Shown here: positions 9,446-18,447 of the stretch, one piece after another
How positions within the stretch are numbered: position 1 is the first letter of the stretch
Layout of the letters: the number at the start of each line of letters is the position of its first letter
NCBI RefSeq assembly: GCF_024171525.1
Contig: NZ_JALJZY010000015.1
Location: forward strand, 1-61,624
Source of the DNA: Neisseriaceae bacterium HSC-16F19
GTDB taxonomy: Bacteria; Pseudomonadota; Gammaproteobacteria; Burkholderiales; Neisseriaceae
Direction: 5' to 3'
Length of the DNA: 61,624 nt
The notes under the pieces: model-generated
Seen by the model: the letters and a program-made list of their open reading frames with translations, nothing else
Told to the model about the DNA's origin: nothing
The model's database searches: none
Position numbers and translations under genes: made by a program

Positions 9446-10498
9446 TCAGTAAATCAGCGGCAGGGAGACGGTTTTGTTGTCGCGTGCAGCCAAATAGGCG
9501 GCAATCAAGAGTTCCAATGATTTCAGACCTTCGCGGCCATCGGTAATCGGTTGGGCGCGGCCATGCAGCACATCAATCACATTCTGGTAATACAGCGGAT
9601 GACCGAAACCGTAAACCGAAGTGGTTTCGTAATTGGCGGCTTTGACCTGCTCGTCGTAGTCGCGGCTGTCGGCAAAATTCCATTCCTGAATCTCGTTCAC
9701 CGCCACACCGCCAATGCGCACGGTGCCGGTTTCACCCAAAATGGTAATCGAGCCTTCGAGGTTTTTCGGATAAGTACACATGGTTACCGCCATGGAACCC
9801 AAGGCACCGTTACGCCAGCGGATATTGACCACGCCGGTGTCTTCGGTTTCGATGTCGCGGTGGGTAGAAATCATGGCCTGTACGTCCTGTACCGGGCCGA
9901 TCAGCCATTCCATCAGGTCTACATAATGGCTGGCCTGGTTCATAAACGCACCGCCGTCAAACTCCCAAGTACCGCGCCAGCCGTTGCCCTGGTCGTAATA
10001 AGACTGCGGCCGGGTCCAGAATACATTCAGGTGCACCATGTGAATGCGGCCGAAACGCTTTTCGCTTACGGCACGTTTGAGCAGTTGCAGGGTGGCATTG
10101 AGACGGTTTTGTTTCACTACAAACAGGTATTTGCCGGCGCGGTCGGCGGCTTGCACCATGCGTTCGCCGTCATGCAGGCGGGTGGCCATGGGTTTTTCGG
10201 TCATCACATGAAAACCGGCTTCCAGAGCCTGTACGGTTTGTTCGGGATGCAGGCCGGAAGGGGTGGTGATGATGATGAGTTCGGCATCGGTTTGGGCCAG
10301 CATATCGCGGTAATCGGCATGGCCGCGTGCGCCGGTGCGCGCTACGGCTGCCTGAAGATTGGCCGGATCGTTGTCGCAGACATCGACCAATTGCAGGCTG
10401 TCTGCATGGGCTTCAATGGCACCGAAATGGTTGTTGGCGATGCGGCCGCAACCGACCAAGGCACATTTGATTTTGTTGGGGTTTGTGGTTTGAGACAT
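9446..10498 (-). CDS. wbpB: UDP-GlcNAcA 3-dehydrogenase, WbpB-like (Gfo/Idh/MocA family)
   Basis: This 350-residue oxidoreductase has the N-terminal NAD-binding motif GCGRIANNH near residues 16-24 and the family signature TEKPMATRL near residue 100, followed by the C-terminal alpha/beta substrate domain. Enzymes of this type oxidise the 3-OH of UDP-GlcNAc-uronic acid. In characterised WbpB/WlbA systems the bound NADH is recycled with 2-oxoglutarate, coupling the step to the next aminotransferase. An inverted pair of uptake sequences lies between it and wbpA (10517-10546) and may reduce read-through into the downstream genes. Confidence 0.88.
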   Translation of the reverse strand: MSQTTNPNKIKCALVGCGRIANNHFGAIEAHADSLQLVDVCDNDPANLQAAVARTGARGHADYRDMLAQTDAELIIITTPSGLHPEQTVQALEAGFHVMTEKPMATRLHDGERMVQAADRAGKYLFVVKQNRLNATLQLLKRAVSEKRFGRIHMVHLNVFWTRPQSYYDQGNGWRGTWEFDGGAFMNQASHYVDLMEWLIGPVQDVQAMISTHRDIETEDTGVVNIRWRNGALGSMAVTMCTYPKNLEGSITILGETGTVRIGGVAVNEIQEWNFADSRDYDEQVKAANYETTSVYGFGHPLYYQNVIDVLHGRAQPITDGREGLKSLELLIAAYLAARDNKTVSLPLIY

Positions 10499-10516
10499 GG
10501 TGTTATCTGTTTGCAG

Positions 10517-10546
10517 GGCTGCCTGAAAAGAGGTTTCAGGCAGCCT
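10517..10546. terminator. Inverted uptake-sequence pair between wbpA and wbpB
   Basis: GGCTGCCTGAAA pairs with TTTCAGGCAGCC across a loop of about five bases. The pair lies inside the operon between the wbpA stop and the wbpB start, so it may be a partial terminator or attenuator rather than an operon end. There is no clear T-run on the minus strand. Confidence 0.55.
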
Positions 10547-10560
10547 GGTGGATATGAATA

Positions 10561-11877
10561 TCAGGCTTTAACAATATGCGGTTGCGGTTCGCGATAATGA
10601 CCGCGGGTATCAATCAGCAGACGTGCATGACGGGCAATTAAATTATAATCAAAGCGGTCGTGTGCGGTGGTGAGGATGACGCAGTCGTAGGAGGCCAGAT
10701 TCTCGGCAGTGAGTGGCTGGCTGCTGAGGTCAAAATTGTGTTCGCGCATTTTCGGGAAAACAGGTACATGCGGGTCGGAGTAGGCCACTTCGGCGCCCAA
10801 GTCACGCAGGCGTTCCATCACATAGACCGACGGGCTTTCGCGCATATCGTCGACATTTTTTTTGTAGGCAATACCCAAAACCAAAATTTTGGCACCATTA
10901 AGGGCTTTTTGCCGTTGGTTCAGGGCCAGTGCGGTTTTCTGTACCACATAATCAGGCATGGCGGAATTGACTTCGCCGGCCAATTCGATAAAGCGGGTAT
11001 TGACGCCGTATTCTCGGGCTTTCCAAGTCAGATAGAAGGGGTCGATGGGGATACAGTGGCCGCCGATACCGGGGCCGGGATAATAAGGCACGAAACCGAA
11101 GGGCTTGGTGGCCGCGGCATTGATGACTTCGTGAATGTCGATGCCCATTTTGTCGGCAACGATTTTCATCTCGTTGACCAAGCCGATATTGACTGCGCGG
11201 TGGATGTTTTCCAGCAGTTTGGTCATTTCCGCAGCTTTGGTGGAGCTGACAGGTACTACGGTATCGATGGCGGGTTGGTAGAGAGCCATACCTGCCTGCA
11301 AACAGGCCTCGGTATGACCGCCGATGACTTTGGGTATGGTGCGGGTTTCAAAATCGGGATTACCGGGGTCTTCGCGCTCGGGCGAATACACCAGAAATAC
11401 ATCCTCTCCCACACACAAGCCGTTTTCCTGCATGCGCGGCAGCAATTCTTCCTCGGTGGTGCCGGGATAAGTGGTGCTTTCCAGCGACAGGACTTGCCCG
11501 GGACGCAAATAAGGTTTGACCCGGTCTGTCGTATTGATAACAAAGCTGATGTCGGGCTCGCGGTATTTGTTCAGCGGAGTGGGTACGCACAGAATGACGG
11601 CAGTACATTCGCTGATACGGGCAAAGTCAGCGGTGGCGGTAAAGCCCTGCCGACAGGCTGCCTGAATATCGGCAGCGGCAATGTGTTCGATATAGCTTTC
11701 ACCACGATTGAGCATGTCGATTTTATCGGTATCGATATCAAAACCGATAACCTTAAAGCCGACTTGGCTATAGCGCAGCATAAGGGGCAAACCGACATAA
11801 CCCAGACCAACGATACCAATAACGGCTGTTTTATTGTCGAATTGTTGGAGTGTGTGTTCAAGGTATGGTTGGGTCAT
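10561..11877 (-). CDS. wbpA: UDP-N-acetylglucosamine 6-dehydrogenase, WbpA-like
   Basis: This 438-residue member of the UDP-glucose/UDP-mannose dehydrogenase family carries the NAD-binding motif IVGLGYVGLPL near residues 22-32, the catalytic cysteine in GPGIGGHCIPIDP near residue 265 and the C-terminal segment KILVLGIAYKKNVDDMRESP. It should perform two successive oxidations of UDP-GlcNAc to the uronic acid. The long form and the wbpBDE neighbours favour UDP-GlcNAc over UDP-glucose or UDP-ManNAc. It lies 61 bases downstream of rfbD. Confidence 0.88.
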   Translation of the reverse strand: MTQPYLEHTLQQFDNKTAVIGIVGLGYVGLPLMLRYSQVGFKVIGFDIDTDKIDMLNRGESYIEHIAAADIQAACRQGFTATADFARISECTAVILCVPTPLNKYREPDISFVINTTDRVKPYLRPGQVLSLESTTYPGTTEEELLPRMQENGLCVGEDVFLVYSPEREDPGNPDFETRTIPKVIGGHTEACLQAGMALYQPAIDTVVPVSSTKAAEMTKLLENIHRAVNIGLVNEMKIVADKMGIDIHEVINAAATKPFGFVPYYPGPGIGGHCIPIDPFYLTWKAREYGVNTRFIELAGEVNSAMPDYVVQKTALALNQRQKALNGAKILVLGIAYKKNVDDMRESPSVYVMERLRDLGAEVAYSDPHVPVFPKMREHNFDLSSQPLTAENLASYDCVILTTAHDRFDYNLIARHARLLIDTRGHYREPQPHIVKA

Positions 11878-11938
11878 AAGGCTTGTAACTTCAAAGGGTG
11901 TAATGGAATCAAGTCGGATGTCATCCGGTATAGCGTAT

Positions 11939-12799
11939 TTAGGCCAACAGGCGGTCTACCGTGTCTTGCAACGGAGTTTCTGGCACGGGATGAGGCAGAA
12001 TCTCGTGCAGGCGTTGGGTATCCAGTACGGTATAGGGCGGGCGGCGGGCCGGTGTCGGGTAGTCGGCGATGGTGATGGCGTTGACCTTTACTTCGCCATA
12101 CTGCGGATTGCGTTTGTCGGCGGCGGCCAGGATTTGGCGCGCAAACTCATACCAGCTGACCCGCTGCTTGCCGGAATAATGATAGAGGCCGCGCGGAAAT
12201 TGCGGTGCGGCGGCGATTTCCAACAAGACTTGGGCGATATCGCCGGCATAGGTGGGGCAGCCGACCTGGTCGGAGACGATATTGAGTGTGCCGTCTTCCA
12301 AGCCGCGGCGCAGTATGGATTTGACGAAGTTGTGACCGTATTCGCTGTACACCCATGAGGTGCGGATGATAACGGTGTCGATATGGGCATTGAGTGCCAA
12401 CAATTCGCCGGCCAGTTTGGAATGGCCGTACACATTCACCGGCAGCGGCGCTTGGTGCTCGCTGACCGGATGGGGAATGCTGCCGTCAAATACAAAATCG
12501 GTGGAGATATGCAGGAAACGCGCACCCACGGCTTTGGCCGCCAGGGCCAGGTTTTCCGTACCCAAAGCGTTGACCGCAAAGGCGGTATCGGCATGCTCTT
12601 CGGCCTTATCGACATGGGTGTAGGCCGCAGCATTAATCACCACATCGGGTTCGAAACTTTTGACGATATTCAACACACTGGCCGCATCGGTGATGTCCAG
12701 GGTTTTGGAATCGGTGGCAATCAGTTCCCAATCTTCAGGCAGCCTGTCTTTGAAACACTGGCCGACTTGGCCTTTGGAACCGGTAAGTAAAATGCGCAT
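11939..12799 (-). CDS. rfbD: dTDP-4-dehydrorhamnose reductase
   Basis: This 286-residue short-chain dehydrogenase has the NAD(P)-binding motif LLTGSKGQVG at the N-terminus and the catalytic YGHSK (Y124, K128), with the STDFVFDG and RTSWVY segments typical of RfbD. It should reduce dTDP-4-keto-rhamnose to dTDP-L-rhamnose. The partner genes rfbA, rfbB and rfbC are not in the window and must lie elsewhere if rhamnose is made. It is the first gene of the glycan locus in the direction of transcription, which suggests that rhamnose is part of the glycan. The upstream spacer (12800-12874) is short. Confidence 0.9.
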   Translation of the reverse strand: MRILLTGSKGQVGQCFKDRLPEDWELIATDSKTLDITDAASVLNIVKSFEPDVVINAAAYTHVDKAEEHADTAFAVNALGTENLALAAKAVGARFLHISTDFVFDGSIPHPVSEHQAPLPVNVYGHSKLAGELLALNAHIDTVIIRTSWVYSEYGHNFVKSILRRGLEDGTLNIVSDQVGCPTYAGDIAQVLLEIAAAPQFPRGLYHYSGKQRVSWYEFARQILAAADKRNPQYGEVKVNAITIADYPTPARRPPYTVLDTQRLHEILPHPVPETPLQDTVDRLLA

Positions 12800-12874
12800 G
12801 GTAATGCCTTTGTTCGAGTGGCGTGTAGCGGGCGCTATGATAGCGGTTTTGCGGGCGCTAGGCTAGGGCGCATC

Positions 12875-13249
12875 TTAGGATTTTGCACCGCCAAACAGCC
12901 GTTCTGCCGCCGCACGTGCCTGCTCGCGGATGTCTTCGGTCAAATAGGCTTTCACTTGGGTATAAGCCAGTGCAATCACGGCCAAATCGTCGGTAAAGCC
13001 CAAGGGAATCAGCATATCGGGAATGCTGTCTATGGGGCTGAGAAAATACACCAAGGCGCCGACGATGATCAGCTTGCTGCGTTTGGGTGTGTGCGGGGAT
13101 TTGAGCAGGTAGTAAAGCGCGTAAATCTGCCGCACCGCCGGTTGGCCGAGGCGGGCGGCATAGGTTTTGAGTTTGTGCAGGAAACGGCCTTCGTTCAAGC
13201 GGCGTTGGGCGAATTTTTGGCTGATGGCATCCAGTTTTTCTTTGTCCAT
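12875..13249 (-). CDS. YkvA-like (DUF1232) small membrane protein
   Basis: This 124-residue protein carries the DUF1232 core KLIIVGALVYFLSPIDSIPD followed by LGFTDDLAVIALA, which forms a hydrophobic hairpin. The family is widespread and of unknown function. A terminator-like uptake-sequence pair (13322-13360) lies between it and trmB, so it probably has its own transcript. An overlapping longer frame on the same strand is a shadow. Confidence 0.85.
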   Translation of the reverse strand: MDKEKLDAISQKFAQRRLNEGRFLHKLKTYAARLGQPAVRQIYALYYLLKSPHTPKRSKLIIVGALVYFLSPIDSIPDMLIPLGFTDDLAVIALAYTQVKAYLTEDIREQARAAAERLFGGAKS

Positions 13250-13321
13250 AAGTGTTCCTTAATACGGTGGCGGGACGGGTATTACATGGTGCCGTTGGGG
13301 TGAATTGCAAGCAAATTATGT

Positions 13322-13360
13322 TTTCAGGCAGCCTTTGAAACCATTCAAGGCTGCCTGAAA
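13322..13360. terminator. Inverted uptake-sequence pair after trmB
   Basis: TTTCAGGCAGCCTT pairs with AAGGCTGCCTGAAA around a loop of about eleven bases. It lies just beyond the trmB stop on the minus strand and before the YkvA-like gene, and probably ends the pil-aro-trmB transcript. Confidence 0.8.
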
Positions 13361-13372
13361 GTGCGACAAAGC

Positions 13373-14095
13373 TTATTTCTTGATAAACACCAAATCCCAC
13401 ACACCATGCCCCAAACGCTTGCCGCGGGCTTCAAACTTGGTTTCCGGGCGGTAATCGGGGGTGGTGGCAAAGTCGGCGGCGCTGTTGGTGAGTTCGGTAA
13501 AGCCTTGCAAAACATCCAGCATTTGCCGGGCGTACTCTTCCCAGTCGGTGGCCAGATGAATATAGCCGCTGCTTTTCAGTTTGGGCAGCAGCTTGGCTAC
13601 AAACGGCGCCTGAATCAGGCGGCGTTTGTGGTGGCGTTTTTTGTGCCAAGGGTCGGGGAAGAAAATATGAATGCCGTCCAAGCTGGCATCGGCCAGCATG
13701 TGTTCCACCACCTCCACGGCATCGTGGCGCATCACGCGGATATTGGTCAGTTCCCGCTCCTGTATCAGTTTCAGCAGATTGCCGACACCGGGGCCGTGTA
13801 CATCGATGGCGAGAAAGTCTTTTTCAGGCAGCCGTGCGGCAATCTCGGCCGTGGCCGTGCCCATGCCGAAACCGATTTCCAGAATTTTGGCCTGCGCTCG
13901 CTGGAAGACGCTGTTTAAATCCAGTGGGGCTGCCTGAAAATCCACACCGAATTGCGGCCATAATTGGTCTATGGCGCGCTGCTGTGCCGGGGTCATATGG
14001 CTTTGGCGCAGGACAAAGGATTTGATGCTGCGCCGTTGCGGGCTGTCCCGGCCTGTCGGTGCGGATTCCTTGGTTTGTTGTTGCTCTTGTGTCAT
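13373..14095 (-). CDS. trmB: tRNA (guanine-N7)-methyltransferase
   Basis: This 240-residue class I methyltransferase has the SAM-binding EIGFGMGTATAEIA and the family pattern IFFPDPWHKKRHHKRRLI, with the C-terminal TKFEARGKRLGHGVWDL region. It makes m7G at position 46 of tRNAs. Its ATG overlaps the TGA of aroB (14092-14095), so it is translationally coupled to the shikimate genes. Confidence 0.95.
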   Translation of the reverse strand: MTQEQQQTKESAPTGRDSPQRRSIKSFVLRQSHMTPAQQRAIDQLWPQFGVDFQAAPLDLNSVFQRAQAKILEIGFGMGTATAEIAARLPEKDFLAIDVHGPGVGNLLKLIQERELTNIRVMRHDAVEVVEHMLADASLDGIHIFFPDPWHKKRHHKRRLIQAPFVAKLLPKLKSSGYIHLATDWEEYARQMLDVLQGFTELTNSAADFATTPDYRPETKFEARGKRLGHGVWDLVFIKK

Positions 14096-15180
14096 GGTGT
14101 GTCGAGTGTGGTTGATAAAATGGCGGCCAATTGTTCACGGCCTATATCACTGCTGATGGCGGCCCGGCCCAGTTGCTTGAGGATAACGAAGCGCATTTGG
14201 CCGTCGCTGACTTTTTTGTCGTGCTGCATATGCTCTATCCAGCGCTCCAGACTCATGGGCGGTGCTTCGACAGGCAGGGCTGCGGCTTGCAACAGACGGA
14301 TGACGCGCTCGCTGTCGGCAGGGGTCAGATAGCCCAGATGTTCGGACAGGCGGCAGGCCAAGACCATGCCCGCCGCCACGGCCTCACCGTGCAGCCAGTT
14401 GCCATAGCCCATTTCCGCTTCGATGGCATGGCCGAAGGTGTGGCCGAGATTGAGATGGGCACGGATGCCTTGCTCTTTTTCGTCCTCACCGACAATCTCG
14501 GCCTTCATCTGACAGCAACGGTATACCGCTTGGGCCAAAACTTCGGCTTCTTGCGCCATCAGTGCGGGCATATGCTGTTCCAGCCAGCTTAAAAAACCGG
14601 CATCGCCCAACAGCGCGTATTTGATCACCTCGGCCATACCGGCGGAAAACTCCCGTGGCGGCAGGGTTTTCAGGCAGCCCAAATCCGCCAGCACGGCTTG
14701 CGGCTGGTAAAACGCGCCTATCATATTTTTGCCCAAGGGATGGTTGATGGCGGTTTTACCGCCCACCGAGGAATCGACCTGGCTGAGCAGGGTGGTGGGA
14801 ATTTGCACAAAGGGCGCGCCGCGTTGGTAAGTGGCGGCGGCAAAGCCCACCATATCGCCAATCACTCCGCCGCCCAATGCAATCAGCGTGGTTTTGCGCT
14901 CGGCCCGGTGCTGCATCAGACCGTCGTAAATCAGGTTGAGTGTGTCGCTGTTTTTATAGGCTTCACCATCGGGTAGGATGATGGTGAAATAGCGGCGGCC
15001 GATGCGCGTCAAAGCTTGCTCCAGCGCCGGCAGGTATAAAGGTGCTACGGTTTCATTGCTGATAATGGCGACAGTCTGGCTCAGATGCGGCGCCAGCAGG
15101 GTTTCGGCTTGGTCATAGAGGGCGTGGCCGATATAAATCGGATAACGGCTTCCGGGTGTTTCAACGGTGAGCGTGTGCAT
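14092..15180 (-). CDS. aroB: 3-dehydroquinate synthase
   Basis: This 362-residue enzyme converts DAHP to 3-dehydroquinate in the shikimate pathway. Visible signatures include the nucleotide-binding GGGVIGDMVGFAAATYQRG, the segment QVDSSVGGKTAINH and the metal ligands in LNLGHTFGHAIE and NWLHGEAVAAGM. It overlaps the end of aroK by 20 bases and the start of trmB by four. Length and motifs are complete. Confidence 0.96.
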   Translation of the reverse strand: MHTLTVETPGSRYPIYIGHALYDQAETLLAPHLSQTVAIISNETVAPLYLPALEQALTRIGRRYFTIILPDGEAYKNSDTLNLIYDGLMQHRAERKTTLIALGGGVIGDMVGFAAATYQRGAPFVQIPTTLLSQVDSSVGGKTAINHPLGKNMIGAFYQPQAVLADLGCLKTLPPREFSAGMAEVIKYALLGDAGFLSWLEQHMPALMAQEAEVLAQAVYRCCQMKAEIVGEDEKEQGIRAHLNLGHTFGHAIEAEMGYGNWLHGEAVAAGMVLACRLSEHLGYLTPADSERVIRLLQAAALPVEAPPMSLERWIEHMQHDKKVSDGQMRFVILKQLGRAAISSDIGREQLAAILSTTLDTP

Positions 15181-15739
15181 GATGGGGAGTCGAAATCAGT
15201 TGTAACAATTGTTTGAAAGTGTGCTGGCAGCGTTGGTGGCCGACATCCAGCACACAATGGGCGGTGGCGCGGTAGAGCGGGTCGCGTGCCTGGTAGAGTT
15301 CGGTGAGCTTGGCCAAGGGGTCGGCCACCTGCAGCAAGGGGCGGTTGCGGTCGTAACGGGTGCGCTCCCATAACAATTCCGGTTGGGCATGCAGATAAAT
15401 GACCGTGCCGCGGTCGCGTAGAGACTGACGGTTGGCTTCTTGAGTGACAACCCCGCCGCCACTGGCCAAAACAATGCGCGGCAGGCGGGTTAATTCATCG
15501 ATGACCGCTATTTCGCGGGCGCGGAAGCCTTGTTCCCCTTCCAACTCAAAAATGGTGGGAATGCTCACCCCTGTGCGCTCGCAAATGACATGGTCGCTGT
15601 CGTAGAAATCATAGTGCAGATGTTGGGCCAATTGCCTGCCCAGGGTGGTTTTACCCACGCCCATCAAACCGATCAGAAAAAAATTGCCTGCCATGGTATC
15701 CATGGCAGGCATTGTAACCGAAAGTGCTGATTTCGGCAT
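15161..15739 (-). CDS. aroK: Shikimate kinase
   Basis: This kinase phosphorylates shikimate at the 3-OH. The Walker A motif GLMGVGKTTLGRQLA, the DSDHVICERTG substrate segment and the ASGGGVVTQE region are all present. The frame opens at 15739, but the family usually begins close to the segment MAGNFFLIG, which would put the start at about 15694. Both are in frame and no clear ribosome-binding site decides between them. It follows pilQ by 9 bases, the usual pilQ-aroK-aroB order of this family. Confidence 0.95.
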   Translation of the reverse strand: MPKSALSVTMPAMDTMAGNFFLIGLMGVGKTTLGRQLAQHLHYDFYDSDHVICERTGVSIPTIFELEGEQGFRAREIAVIDELTRLPRIVLASGGGVVTQEANRQSLRDRGTVIYLHAQPELLWERTRYDRNRPLLQVADPLAKLTELYQARDPLYRATAHCVLDVGHQRCQHTFKQLLQLISTPHHAHAHR

Positions 15740-15748
15740 CAGAAGGCA

Positions 15749-17890
15749 TCAGTAGCGCAGAACGCTGCCGGTGCTGTTGATGATGCGCGGGGTGATGAAA
15801 ACCAACAACTCTTTACGTTCTTGGTTACGAACGCGGGATTTAAACAAATTGCCCACTACCGGGATATCACCCAAAAGCGGTACTTTGTTTTCGGTATTGG
15901 TGTTGGTTTCGGTGTAAATACCGCCCAAGATCAGGGTGCCGCCGTCTTCTACCATGGCTTTGGTTACCAGATTTTTGGTATCGATACACTTGGTAACCAT
16001 GCCGCTGGCGGTACAGTCATACGGGCTGTCCTTCTGGATTTCGATATCCATGATCACATTGCCGTCGGGTGTAATCTGCGGGGTAACCGTCAGACCCAAT
16101 ACTGCCTTTTTAAAGGTGATAGAAGTAGCACCGCTGGAGGTGGCTTCTTGGTAAGGAATATCGTCACCGGCTTCAATCACAGCTTTGCGGCGGTCTTGTG
16201 TCAGGACTCGCGGGCTGGAAATAATTTTGCCACGGTTTTCGGCCTGCATGGCTTGCAGTTCCAAGCCCAAGGCGCCGGAGGCATAGCTCTTGATGATGGT
16301 CAGGGCAGAAGTGGCACTGGCAATGGGGAGATTGACGTTGGGAATACCCCATTGTGAATTACCGAAATCACCCAAAGCACCCGAACTTCCGCCGCCGATG
16401 CGCAGGCGACCGTTGTCATTGGTGCTGCCGCCACCAAATCGAACACCCAGTTCACGGGAGAAGCCATCGGTTGCTTCAACAATACGCGCTTCAACCATTA
16501 CTTGTTGTGCAGGAACATCCAGCTCGCGTACCAAGCGCTCAAATTTTTGAATCACACTATTGATATCGGTGATGATCAGGGTATTGGTTTCCGGATCAAT
16601 CAGTGCACTACCGCGACCAGACAGCAGGGTATTTCTGTTATTTTCCGTATTGCCGTTATCATCAATACGCAAAATCTTGCGGAAGGACTCAACGTCTTTA
16701 TATTTCAGCTGGAAGGTGCGTGAAACCAAGGGGCCCAGAGTATCGATTTTATTTTGTGATTCCAAGGTGGCAATGTCTTTATTCAGCAATTCTTCACGCG
16801 GGGCAATATTGATGATATTGCCTTGTTGGCGTTTGTCCAGATTGCGTGATTGCATCACCAGATCCAGGGCCTGATCCCACGGAACATCTTTTAGCGAAAT
16901 GGTCATTTTGCCTTGAACACTGTCGCTGGCCACAATATTCATACCCGATTCTTTGGCCAAAATTTGCAGAATGGTACGTACATCCACATCTTGGAAGTCC
17001 AAAGAAATTCTACGACCGCTAAAGGATTGGCGGTTGTTCTTCAAACCGCTGGAGGCCACATCGGTATTGGGTATGATTTCAATAGAATGTTTGCCACCGC
17101 TGATATTCTGGCGGTAATCCCAATTACCCTGCATGCGCAAGGTCAGTTGGGTGTCGTTGCCCAAGCGGCGCAAGGACACAGTGCGCACCGGTGTGCTGAA
17201 ATCGGTTACGTCCAGATTGCGTTGCAATTCCGTAGGCAGAGGGCTGTTTTTATAGGTGAATACCAAACGGTCTGCTTGGCGGCTGACTTTCGGATCGCCA
17301 CTGAAGCTGCCGGTTGCTACATCAATAATGCCTGCATTATTGGCACCTTTGCGGAAGTCTACATTCATACGTGCATCCGCATTGGCTTTGGATGCTGTGG
17401 TGGCCGGGCGTTCTACATAAACGGTTTCGGTGCGCACCTCATTGACAACGGCAGGCGTTGCGGCAGGGCGTTGAACCACAGGAGCACTGGATGGGCTGCC
17501 GGTTGATTCTTTAACGTAAATCCACACTTCGTTGCCTTTGACCTCGGTGTTGTATTCGCCCGGTTTGGTCAATGACAGCATTACACGTGAACGGCCGCTA
17601 TTTTCGGCCGCTGATATTTGTGTCAGCAGTGTGTCATCATATTGCAATACCGGTTGTTGCAGCTGCAGGCCGGTGTTGGCAAAATCCAGTGCAATGCGTG
17701 CCGGAGTCGGTGTGGTAAAACCGGAGGGTGTAGTGACATCGCGGTCAAAGCGGATTTTGATCACTTTTTGTTGATTGGGCAGTGCAGACACATTGATGTC
17801 GGTAATATTACCGGCCCAAGCAGTATGACTGAGCAAGCCCATGCTGACAGCGGCCAAGGTTGCTTTAACGGTATTTAATTTAAAGTTCAT
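15749..17890 (-). CDS. pilQ: Type IV pilus secretin PilQ
   Basis: This 713-residue outer-membrane secretin has a signal peptide ending near HTAWA, two AMIN-like beta domains in the N-terminal half, an N0/N1 region starting around ISLDFQDVDVRTILQILA, and the C-terminal secretin barrel with VMVEARIVEA and VPLLGDIPVVGNLFKS. PilQ forms the gated channel for pilus extrusion and DNA uptake. The gene is complete and lies directly downstream of pilP. The pathogenic-Neisseria type octapeptide repeats are not seen. Confidence 0.96.
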   Translation of the reverse strand: MNFKLNTVKATLAAVSMGLLSHTAWAGNITDINVSALPNQQKVIKIRFDRDVTTPSGFTTPTPARIALDFANTGLQLQQPVLQYDDTLLTQISAAENSGRSRVMLSLTKPGEYNTEVKGNEVWIYVKESTGSPSSAPVVQRPAATPAVVNEVRTETVYVERPATTASKANADARMNVDFRKGANNAGIIDVATGSFSGDPKVSRQADRLVFTYKNSPLPTELQRNLDVTDFSTPVRTVSLRRLGNDTQLTLRMQGNWDYRQNISGGKHSIEIIPNTDVASSGLKNNRQSFSGRRISLDFQDVDVRTILQILAKESGMNIVASDSVQGKMTISLKDVPWDQALDLVMQSRNLDKRQQGNIINIAPREELLNKDIATLESQNKIDTLGPLVSRTFQLKYKDVESFRKILRIDDNGNTENNRNTLLSGRGSALIDPETNTLIITDINSVIQKFERLVRELDVPAQQVMVEARIVEATDGFSRELGVRFGGGSTNDNGRLRIGGGSSGALGDFGNSQWGIPNVNLPIASATSALTIIKSYASGALGLELQAMQAENRGKIISSPRVLTQDRRKAVIEAGDDIPYQEATSSGATSITFKKAVLGLTVTPQITPDGNVIMDIEIQKDSPYDCTASGMVTKCIDTKNLVTKAMVEDGGTLILGGIYTETNTNTENKVPLLGDIPVVGNLFKSRVRNQERKELLVFITPRIINSTGSVLRY

Positions 17891-17907
17891 TTTAAGTCCC
17901 TCAATAA

Positions 17908-18432
17908 TTAATTTTGATTGGAAACCGGTTCATTCAAAGGCATTTCGACTTGTCGCTGTGTCCATTCGCCATAGGTGTCTTCTACCTGTTCGGTAATAAT
18001 CAGTTTGTCCGGATGAATGGCGGTGATACGTCCGTAGTTTTGGCCCAGATAGTTACCGACTTTGACGGTATATACGTGGTTATCGGCAGAGACATAGGCA
18101 GAGGTTGCTTTGCCTGCACCGCTCAAAGAGCCGACATAGAGCAGATTTTCCAAGCTGAAGTTTTCCAGTACTTCTTTAGGACGGTTCATATCCGGTGCAT
18201 TACTGCCTTGCATGCCCATTTTCAATCGTGCGCTGTTAAAAGCATTCATATTGCTATTGATGGGCGGTGTATAGCTCGCAGGTGTGGGCAGCTGGGGCGG
18301 TTCCGGCTGTTGCAGATTGGCCTTGGCTGCTTGGCGCGTGTCATTCATCCATTGCTGGAGGTCGTCATGCGGGCCGACACAAGCGGTCAAACCCAGAGCC
18401 AGTAACAGTGCAGGGGTATGCTTTATCATCAT
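17908..18432 (-). CDS. pilP: Type IV pilus inner-membrane lipoprotein PilP
   Basis: This 174-residue lipoprotein has a lipobox around LALGLTACVG near residue 18. Its C-terminal beta domain includes SLENLLYVGSLSGAGKATSA and VKVGNYLGQNYGRI, typical of PilP. PilP links the PilMNO inner-membrane platform to PilQ in the periplasm. The spacers to pilO (15 bases) and pilQ (17 bases) fit one operon. Confidence 0.94.
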   Translation of the reverse strand: MMIKHTPALLLALGLTACVGPHDDLQQWMNDTRQAAKANLQQPEPPQLPTPASYTPPINSNMNAFNSARLKMGMQGSNAPDMNRPKEVLENFSLENLLYVGSLSGAGKATSAYVSADNHVYTVKVGNYLGQNYGRITAIHPDKLIITEQVEDTYGEWTQRQVEMPLNEPVSNQN

Positions 18433-18447
18433 TTATTTGTTCTCCTG

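Noticed and set aside
12858..13400. A 180-codon minus-strand frame overlapping the YkvA-like gene
   Set aside because: It is an offset read of the DUF1232 gene in another frame and shows no domain.
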